Source: an uncultured Pelagibacteraceae bacterium (GTDB lineage: Bacteria; Pseudomonadota; Alphaproteobacteria; Pelagibacterales; AG-422-B15). Taken from it: a DNA stretch of 64,000 bases. The notes under the pieces are model-generated. The model was not told the DNA's origin, made no database searches, and was given only the letters and a program-made list of their open reading frames with translations. Shown here in pieces: positions 57,482-64,000 of this stretch. The stretch is from positions 124,001 to 188,000 of the forward strand of contig CABYZQ010000002.1 in the NCBI GenBank assembly GCA_902523535.1, given 5' to 3'. Within the stretch, counting starts at the first letter, position 1; the number at the start of each line of letters is the position of its first letter. The position numbers and the translations under genes were made by a program.

Positions 57482-58082
57482 AATTAATCCATATAACTGT
57501 TAAAACAAGTAAAGTTGCCATAAATCCATTAAATTGATTAATTGCTTTATCCGATTTGATGAAATTATTTAAAAATACACCAATCGTTGTCCAAGTTAAA
57601 ACAGCAAATATATTTGAGATTGTGAATGCAATTAATATCCATATCATACCATTCATAAAGCTATCGATAAACTCAAAATTCTTAAAATCAGTATAAATAG
57701 AAATTGTTGTTACCGCCATCATGACTCCTTTTGGATTAACATATTGAAACAATGATGACTCCAAGAAGGTAATTGGCTTTGAACGACTTTGATCTTCTAC
57801 GTTATAAGAAAAGTAAATGCGGTAAGATAAGTATAAAAGATAAAGTGATCCTAAAATTTGTAATAATGTTTGTATAAATGGAAAGTTATTAAAAATAGTT
57901 ATTAATCCAAGGCTCAAAACAATCAATAAAGATAAGAAACCAAACACTACTCCTGCCATATGAGGAATAGATCCAAAATAACCAAAATTTCTACCCGATG
58001 CAGTTAACATAATATTATTAGGACCAGGTGTTCCAGATTGGATGACGCATAGTAGTAATAGTGGAAAGAAATACTCGATCAT
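57462..58082 (-). CDS. LysE/RhtB family amino-acid exporter
   Basis: GTPGPNNIMLTASGRNFGYFGSIPHMAGVVFGF, NPKGVMMAVTTISIY. Confidence 0.9.
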   Translation of the reverse strand: MIEYFFPLLLLCVIQSGTPGPNNIMLTASGRNFGYFGSIPHMAGVVFGFLSLLIVLSLGLITIFNNFPFIQTLLQILGSLYLLYLSYRIYFSYNVEDQSRSKPITFLESSLFQYVNPKGVMMAVTTISIYTDFKNFEFIDSFMNGMIWILIAFTISNIFAVLTWTTIGVFLNNFIKSDKAINQFNGFMATLLVLTVIWINYEFYGS

Positions 58083-58097
58083 TTTTAGAAATATTGT

Positions 58098-58613
58098 TTA
58101 ATGAACTATAAAGTAAATAGACGTAATAATCACAATTATTGTTGGCAGTATCATGTTGTGAAGGTTTTCATCAACTTTATAGGTTTTTACTTGCCCTTTT
58201 ATTTTAAATGGAAGGTGTTTATTTTTTCCAGGTAGCAATTTGAATTTTTTTCCAAATGTGTATTTGAAGGGTACTCTTCCTCCAGGATCAGAGAGCGTTC
58301 CCTTAAATAGAGGCATGCTGAAAATAGTTATTATAAAGGTTCCAAGGAAACCAAAATACCAAATAAGCCAAAAATAAAGCTGGTATGGATAATAAAATTC
58401 AGGAATATAAATCCATAATACAATTAAATTCAATACCATGATTGGATAGAATCCAAGAACTTGCCAGACTACATGAAAGCGTGCATGCCCTATCCAATCA
58501 GGATGTGTAGCGTGAGTTTTATTAAAGTCGGCAATAGTTGGTCCTATGGTTAATAAAATTGATAAAATTGAAAAGACTATTCTTGGAATTGAATTGAGAT
58601 CGTATAGATCCAT
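58098..58613 (-). CDS. Integral membrane protein, DUF6640-like
   Basis: Multi-[25 protein letters not shown] motif. Confidence 0.55.
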   Translation of the reverse strand: MDLYDLNSIPRIVFSILSILLTIGPTIADFNKTHATHPDWIGHARFHVVWQVLGFYPIMVLNLIVLWIYIPEFYYPYQLYFWLIWYFGFLGTFIITIFSMPLFKGTLSDPGGRVPFKYTFGKKFKLLPGKNKHLPFKIKGQVKTYKVDENLHNMILPTIIVIITSIYFIVH

Positions 58614-58620
58614 ACAAATA

Positions 58621-59313
58621 CTATTTAAATTTTTTACGCATATTGATCGCAGCTTGAATACCCGTCACAGGCTTTTTACCCTCAGGAACTGTATTTCCTT
58701 TTTTGGTTAAGTTTTCAAAACTTTCGCCTTTTTTGAACATATCATAAAGAATATCAATATCCATATTTGTTCCTACGGGTTCTTCTGGAAAGCCTCGAGC
58801 TGAAACCTCATGCTTAAACTCTTCGTCGTTCTGCCAGTGCTCAAAAAATATTTCAATAAGATTGCCGTCTGGATCTTTATAATACATTCCAGTTATCCAA
58901 CCGTGATTGATAGTCCAGTATGGTTTTAGGCCACGTTCTCTAGCTTTTAAATAAAAATCAAACCACTTATCTATTGGGTTTAATTGATAAGAAATGTGAT
59001 CTAGTCCAACTGCTGATGGTGTGGACCTATTTAGCCACTCTTTAAATTGTGCTATCAATTTTACAAAAAAGTTTAGTTTATCAACTCCTGGCTTAGTGTT
59101 GGCAATAGCTACTCTGTGGTGTTCTTCATCGAAAGCTAAAAAAGCAATATCATTGCTTTTATACAAAGGCTTACATCCGAAAAGTTTTTCATAAAAACTG
59201 ACCATCTTTTCGTACTGCATCGTCTTAAAAGCTACATGATGAAAATTATCTGGAGAATACTCAGACCGAAACTTTCTATATAAATCAAAATTTAAGATAA
59301 CTTCTTTTGTCAT
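58621..59313 (-). CDS. VOC-family (glyoxalase/extradiol dioxygenase-like) protein
   Basis: [58 protein letters not shown]. Confidence 0.88.
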   Translation of the reverse strand: MTKEVILNFDLYRKFRSEYSPDNFHHVAFKTMQYEKMVSFYEKLFGCKPLYKSNDIAFLAFDEEHHRVAIANTKPGVDKLNFFVKLIAQFKEWLNRSTPSAVGLDHISYQLNPIDKWFDFYLKARERGLKPYWTINHGWITGMYYKDPDGNLIEIFFEHWQNDEEFKHEVSARGFPEEPVGTNMDIDILYDMFKKGESFENLTKKGNTVPEGKKPVTGIQAAINMRKKFK

Positions 59314-59316
59314 AAT

Positions 59317-61041
59317 TTAAGCTGTCCAAAACCAATCAGGGCCAGGTAAATGAAGAACATGATTTTCTAGGCCTATTTCTTTATCAGTTAACTTATTACA
59401 TTTTTCATTCATTAACATTAATAAATCTCTATTATTCTCATCTCTTGAAAGATCATTCATTTCGTAAGGATCATTCTCTAAATCAAATAATTGGAAATCA
59501 GAATTGTTGGCCGCTAAATCATTATAGTCATGAGGTATGTTGTTCATACGTGGAGAGAAAAATCTTAAAAATTTATACTTTTTATCTACTACTCCCTTAT
59601 AATTAAGAGGAAGGCTGAAGTCGGGTAAAAAATTACCTTTTGATGCGAATGCTTTAGCCTTGTTAATAAAGCCATCAGCTAAAGCGGTATGTCTAAATTT
59701 TTCTGCAACTTCAAAGACAGTTGGAATGATTTGAACCCCGTGTATTAAATGACCTTCTAAATCTCGTTTATTTGCATAATTTACATTTTCAACTAAATGA
59801 GCGTAACTGTTACCTTTTAGTTCAGGAAATTTATTTTTTATTTCTAGCTTATCAAGACCTGCAAATTCCAATATTGAAGGAACGATATCAATATTTGAAA
59901 TAATTGAATTGCACTTCTTTTGTTGTTTTAAGTCAGGGTGATATACTAATGTCGGAACCTTGATTGATTCCTCCCAAGCTACAACTTTTCCTCTTGCACC
60001 TTGTTGACCAAGCATTTCTCCATGATCTGAAATCATAAAAATAATTGTATTTTCTAGCTGATCTGTTTCCTGAAGAGCTTCTATGAGCATCATTATCCGC
60101 CTATCTACATCGCGCAAACAATTGAAATAATAATTACAAAACTTTCTCCATAGGTCTGGCCGGTTATATGGTATCTCACCGTAAAGCGTATTCATTAGTT
60201 CAGTTCCAGCTTCTGCACCAGGTCCTATGCTTCTTCTCGGGCCAAAATTCTTTGGAAATTCAAAGTCATGTTCTAAATCATAAAAAGGATCATTAGGTGC
60301 AAACTGTTGATTAGCTGCAATAAATCCAGTTCCTTTAATCTCAGGCGCTGCCCTGTAAAACATAATGTCGTGAGGATTGACAAAATTTATAAATGCAGAC
60401 CATGGCTTACTATTGTCTTTATTTTCTACAATGAACTTAGAAGCATCTGTTGCAGTTAATCCATCGTATTTATATCCACCTTGCCCCAAATCTCTTTCAC
60501 CTGGCTGATTAGAATTATCAAATCCATATTTACTAAACATTTGCTTCATGCCTTCATAGCCAAGAGCGTTCTCATTTACATTACTTTCAGTAATATTTGT
60601 TAGATGCCACTTACCAAAATATCCAGTTTCATAATTTTGATTTCTCATCATATGACCGATGGTATTTACATTGTCGTACAAGCCTGGCACCCAAGGTGTA
60701 ACTGTATTGTCCCATACACCAGTAAATTGAACATGTTGACCTGTATAAACTGAACTACGAGCGGGTGAACAGATCGGTGTGGATGTGTAAGACCGATTAA
60801 AATAGGTTGATATACTCTCAAGATATCTTCTAGCCGGTAAATCAATACTCTTGGGTATGTACGGCCATGCCCTTTCTTGGTCATTTAGTATTAAAAGAAT
60901 ATTGTAATTTTTTGCCTTTATGTAAGCTGGTGCTTGTTGCGTCATTAAGATTGAACTTAATCCGGCCAATGTTACTGAAGCAGCAGATTGTTTGATAAAA
61001 GATCGTCTTGAGATTTTTTTATTCATATTAAAAAAAAACAA
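59317..61041 (-). CDS. Cys-type sulfatase with Tat signal
   Basis: KISRRSFIKQSAASVTLAGLSSILM (twin-Arg); TPICSPARSSVYTGQH (CxPxR formylglycine motif), FGKWHL, ISDHGEMLGQQG. Confidence 0.93.
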   Translation of the reverse strand: MFFFNMNKKISRRSFIKQSAASVTLAGLSSILMTQQAPAYIKAKNYNILLILNDQERAWPYIPKSIDLPARRYLESISTYFNRSYTSTPICSPARSSVYTGQHVQFTGVWDNTVTPWVPGLYDNVNTIGHMMRNQNYETGYFGKWHLTNITESNVNENALGYEGMKQMFSKYGFDNSNQPGERDLGQGGYKYDGLTATDASKFIVENKDNSKPWSAFINFVNPHDIMFYRAAPEIKGTGFIAANQQFAPNDPFYDLEHDFEFPKNFGPRRSIGPGAEAGTELMNTLYGEIPYNRPDLWRKFCNYYFNCLRDVDRRIMMLIEALQETDQLENTIIFMISDHGEMLGQQGARGKVVAWEESIKVPTLVYHPDLKQQKKCNSIISNIDIVPSILEFAGLDKLEIKNKFPELKGNSYAHLVENVNYANKRDLEGHLIHGVQIIPTVFEVAEKFRHTALADGFINKAKAFASKGNFLPDFSLPLNYKGVVDKKYKFLRFFSPRMNNIPHDYNDLAANNSDFQLFDLENDPYEMNDLSRDENNRDLLMLMNEKCNKLTDKEIGLENHVLHLPGPDWFWTA

Positions 61042-61052
61042 TATACAATAAT

Positions 61053-61081
61053 TTGACTTGATACAATTCTTGCTTTTAGAT
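61053..61081 (+). promoter_or_regulatory. Candidate sigma70-like promoter for FAH/monooxygenase genes
   Basis: TTGACT (61053-61058), 17-bp spacer, TTAGAT (61076-61081) in the 59-bp divergent region. Confidence 0.3.
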
Positions 61082-61100
61082 ATTCAATATATATAAACTT

Positions 61101-61994
61101 ATGAAATTAGTTACATTTTCAAATAATAAAAATCTAAGCATCGGTGCGGTCAAAGATGACCTGATAATTAGTTTTGCCCAATCATCTCTTCCTAAAAATA
61201 TGATTGATTTTATTGAACTTGGTAACGATGGGCTTGATACAGCTAATGACCTTATTGAAAAAGGCGAAGATAAAATAGAAGTAGGTAAAGTTGAATTGTG
61301 TGCGCCTATTCCTAAACCAAGTAAAATACTGGCTGTAGGATTAAATTATAAAGAACATAAAGACGAAGTTGCAGAAACGGCAGCAAAGACTATTGGTAAA
61401 GCTCAGGAAAAATATCCAAATATATTTAATAAACAAAATAGTTCAGTCATTGGACCTTATGATTTAATACACAGACCAAGAGCATCAGAATTTTTAGACT
61501 ACGAAGGTGAACTAGGCTTCGTCATTGGAAAAAAATGTCGTCATGTCCCTTACGACAGTGCTGCAAATGTGATTTATGGATATACAGTTGTAAATGATGT
61601 GACTATTAGAGATTGGCAGATGCGTGGACCGCCAATGACAATGACCATGGGTAAATCATGGGATACGCATTGCCCTTTTGGTCCCTACCTGGTAACTAGT
61701 GACGAAGTCGGCGACCCTCACAATTTAAAACTTGAAACTCATGTTAATGGCGAACTTAGACAGTCAGCATCAACAAGTGATTTGATTTTTGATTGTTTTA
61801 CTCTTGTTGAATATTTATCAACTGCGTTCACTTTAGAACCAGGCGATCTAATTCCAACAGGAACTCCAGCTGGATCAGCGGTAATGACAAGAAACTGGCT
61901 TAAAGCAGATGATGAAGTAAAGATTGAGATTGAAAAATTAGGCTTTATTAAAAATAAAGTTATTGAAGAGCCAGAAGATACTCCCGTATATTAA
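61101..61994 (+). CDS. Fumarylacetoacetate hydrolase family protein
   Basis: ILAVGLNYKEHKDEV, LDYEGELGFVIGKKCRHV, GYTVVNDVTIRDWQ, LEPGDLIPTGTPAGSA. Confidence 0.93.
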   Translation: MKLVTFSNNKNLSIGAVKDDLIISFAQSSLPKNMIDFIELGNDGLDTANDLIEKGEDKIEVGKVELCAPIPKPSKILAVGLNYKEHKDEVAETAAKTIGKAQEKYPNIFNKQNSSVIGPYDLIHRPRASEFLDYEGELGFVIGKKCRHVPYDSAANVIYGYTVVNDVTIRDWQMRGPPMTMTMGKSWDTHCPFGPYLVTSDEVGDPHNLKLETHVNGELRQSASTSDLIFDCFTLVEYLSTAFTLEPGDLIPTGTPAGSAVMTRNWLKADDEVKIEIEKLGFIKNKVIEEPEDTPVY

Positions 61995-61999
61995 ATCAA

Positions 62000-63613
62000 G
62001 TGATTGAAACCGAATATGATGTAGTTGTTGCAGGGTATGGCCCCGTAGGTGAAACATGTGCAAATCTCCTTGGGTATTATGGGATCAAAGCATTGATCCT
62101 AGATAAAGAAAAAAATGCCTACCCTTTACCAAGAGCAATTACATGGGATGCTGAATGCCAGCGAGCAATGTCGCACTGCGAATTCTTAAGCGAAGTAAAA
62201 ACTAGAAAAATAAGAGGCGTTGATAATAAAGACGCTAATAAAAAATCAATCATGAAAATTACAACGGAGGGTTTTGACACATATAACTATCAGCATAGAA
62301 TTTTGTTTATTCATCAACCACAATTTGATGAAGCGCATAGAGAAAACGCAGAAAAATACTCAACAAATACTATAAAAACAGGTAGTGAGCTTTTAGCGGT
62401 AGATGAAATAAATGGTGTCGTTAATTGTACATACAAAAATATTGAAACCAATGATCAGTTTAAAGTTACAAGCAAGTATCTTTTAGCTTGTGATGGTGCC
62501 AACAGTACAGTTAGAAAGCTTAATAATATCAAATTAAACAGTCTTGACGCTGATGAAGCCTGGATGGTTGTCGATGGGTATACCAAAAGTAGTTTTGACT
62601 GTTTTACGGACATAGATGCCATTCAATATTGTAATCCAACTCGACCAACGACAATTATTCAAGGTGTAGAAAATTGCTTTAGATTTGAAATTGCATTTAT
62701 GCCTGGAGATACCGTTGAAGAAATACAAAAAGAAAGTGTCTTTAGAAAATATATTGATCAATGGATTGGAAATAATGAAGTAGAATTTAGCAGAACTGCG
62801 GTGTACTCCTTTCATGCGGCGGCTGCAGAGAGATGGAGTAATGGAAATATTTTTCTTCTTGGTGATGCTGCTCATCAGATGCCTCCCTTTATGGGGCAAG
62901 GCATGAACTCAGGCTGCAGAGATGCTGAGAACTTGCTCTGGAAGATTAATGGAGTACTTAAAGGCCTATATAAGCCAAAAATTTTACACACTTATGAAAC
63001 GGAGAGAAAACCTCATGTTGCACGTATTACTAGAGCAGCTATCAAACTGGGTGGCGTGATAAATGCAAAAAGTAAATTTAGAGCGTTAGTCAGAAATGCT
63101 GCGTTAAGAATACAGGGTTACTTCAAAGGTAAAGAAAATATTTTTCCTATTATGAATGGAAACCGTCTTGGCCAAGGAGTTCATAATATGCCAAAAATAA
63201 AAGATGTCTCTCTTGAACGATATTACTTTAATGAAATTAGTGTACGACTTAATGATGGCAGGATTAAAAGTACTGATAAAATTTTAGGAAAGAATTTTGG
63301 TATGATTTTGAATGATTTTGAAGGCAATAAAAAAATTTCTGATAAATATCTTAAATTCCTAAATAAACATAATTTTAAGATTATAAATATCTCTAACAAT
63401 TATGAACAATCTAATTACGACAATTATATTGCTTGCGAAGATACTCACTCTGATATGCAGATTTATTGTGACAAGTATGATTGCAACGCTGTCATCTTAA
63501 GGCCTGACAAATATGTTTTTGATATTTTTAATTTTGAAACCGACAATCTTGATGAAATAGTTTCATCTGCAATTAAAAACTTACAAGAAACAGCTGTATT
63601 TACTCCAAATTAA
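62000..63613 (+). CDS. FAD-dependent aromatic monooxygenase (MhpA/PheA-like), GTG start
   Basis: YDVVVAGYGPVGETCANLLGYYGIKALILDKE (GxGxxG), CDGANSTVRK, NIFLLGDAAHQMPPFMGQGMNSGCRDAENLLWKI (GD motif). Confidence 0.92.
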   Translation: MIETEYDVVVAGYGPVGETCANLLGYYGIKALILDKEKNAYPLPRAITWDAECQRAMSHCEFLSEVKTRKIRGVDNKDANKKSIMKITTEGFDTYNYQHRILFIHQPQFDEAHRENAEKYSTNTIKTGSELLAVDEINGVVNCTYKNIETNDQFKVTSKYLLACDGANSTVRKLNNIKLNSLDADEAWMVVDGYTKSSFDCFTDIDAIQYCNPTRPTTIIQGVENCFRFEIAFMPGDTVEEIQKESVFRKYIDQWIGNNEVEFSRTAVYSFHAAAAERWSNGNIFLLGDAAHQMPPFMGQGMNSGCRDAENLLWKINGVLKGLYKPKILHTYETERKPHVARITRAAIKLGGVINAKSKFRALVRNAALRIQGYFKGKENIFPIMNGNRLGQGVHNMPKIKDVSLERYYFNEISVRLNDGRIKSTDKILGKNFGMILNDFEGNKKISDKYLKFLNKHNFKIINISNNYEQSNYDNYIACEDTHSDMQIYCDKYDCNAVILRPDKYVFDIFNFETDNLDEIVSSAIKNLQETAVFTPN

Positions 63614-63618
63614 TTAAG

Positions 63619-63930
63619 CTAACTTCTTTTAGGTAGGCTTTTGATTATGCTTAGATTATTCAAAATTGCCGATGAGCGTCTAATCTTTGCAAGTTCTTGA
63701 TATTCTGGATCGTTATACCATGCTTTAGCGTCTTCTTCTGATGGGAAGGTCCATAATATAGTACGTCCTTCTATAGGTTTTTCACCTTCTAGATGTTCAA
63801 TTTTATCGTCAAAGGTTATGAATTCACCTCCATATTTCTTTAATATTGGAAAAAATCCTTTTTCATAATTTAGATATGTTTCTTTGTCTTGAATATTGAT
63901 ATCCACAAGCATGTAAACTTTTTCGCTCAT
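63619..63930 (-). CDS. DUF1330 family protein
   Basis: YMLVDINIQDKETYLNYEKGFFPILKKYGGEFITFDDKIEHLEGEKPIEGRTILWTFPSEEDAKAWYNDPEYQELAKIRRSSA. Confidence 0.9.
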   Translation of the reverse strand: MSEKVYMLVDINIQDKETYLNYEKGFFPILKKYGGEFITFDDKIEHLEGEKPIEGRTILWTFPSEEDAKAWYNDPEYQELAKIRRSSAILNNLSIIKSLPKRS

Positions 63931-64000
63931 ACAATCATCCTATAATGGGTATAAAAAAAATCAAAGATATAAATTGAAAGTAATATTTTATGAGTTATTA

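Noticed and set aside
62534-62899. 121-aa minus-strand ORF
   Set aside because: Antisense to the FAD monooxygenase; no domain or RBS support.
63990-64000. Possible start of a plus-strand CDS (ATGAGTTATTA) at the window edge
   Set aside because: Only three codons visible; cannot be supported.
1-64000. CRISPR arrays, transposons, prophage, tRNA/rRNA genes
   Set aside because: No regularly spaced repeats, transposase/integrase-like ORFs, or recognisable tRNA/rRNA sequences were found by eye; a tRNAscan/Infernal run would be decisive.

Overview
AT-rich, gene-dense 64-kb bacterial chromosome segment. Gene content and order suggest a streamlined, probably marine, alphaproteobacterium; this is an inference from gene order, not a database result. 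I see no rRNA, tRNA, CRISPR array, prophage or transposase. Recognisable blocks: (i) truncated NAD(P)H-hydrate epimerase, then glnB - GSII - GSI; (ii) acyl-CoA dehydrogenase and an acyl-CoA carboxylase beta subunit, parE, aldehyde dehydrogenase, enoyl-CoA hydratase; (iii) tgt-queA-ppi-coaD-gyrA, ssb, uvrA; (iv) a conserved-looking dgt-argS-(small ORF)-nagZ-scpAB // tatABC-serS-surE-yajC-secDF block, with a ferric-iron ABC transporter and di-heme oxidoreductase cassette sitting between scpB and tatA; (v) a polyamine-type ABC operon ending in speB; (vi) a MetE-core protein and a taurine/sulfoacetaldehyde module (ald, xsc, aminotransferase); (vii) fadBA; (viii) an accessory 3' end with patatin, esterase, queuosine-precursor transporter, LysE, VOC dioxygenase-like protein, Tat-exported sulfatase, FAH-family hydrolase, FAD monooxygenase and DUF1330. 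Best candidates for something undescribed: a possible aryl-sulfate/aromatic catabolic cluster at 58.1-63.9 kb; the iron cassette with repeated Fur-like operators and an intercistronic stem-loop; a SPOR-protein remnant between argS and nagZ; a PotC-like permease with an extra TM and acidic tail; a PII protein with a shortened T-loop; and an alternative-hairpin element between the two glutamine synthetase genes. All nine convergent gene pairs are packed to within 5 bp or overlap. No strikingly novel system is proven by sequence reading alone.
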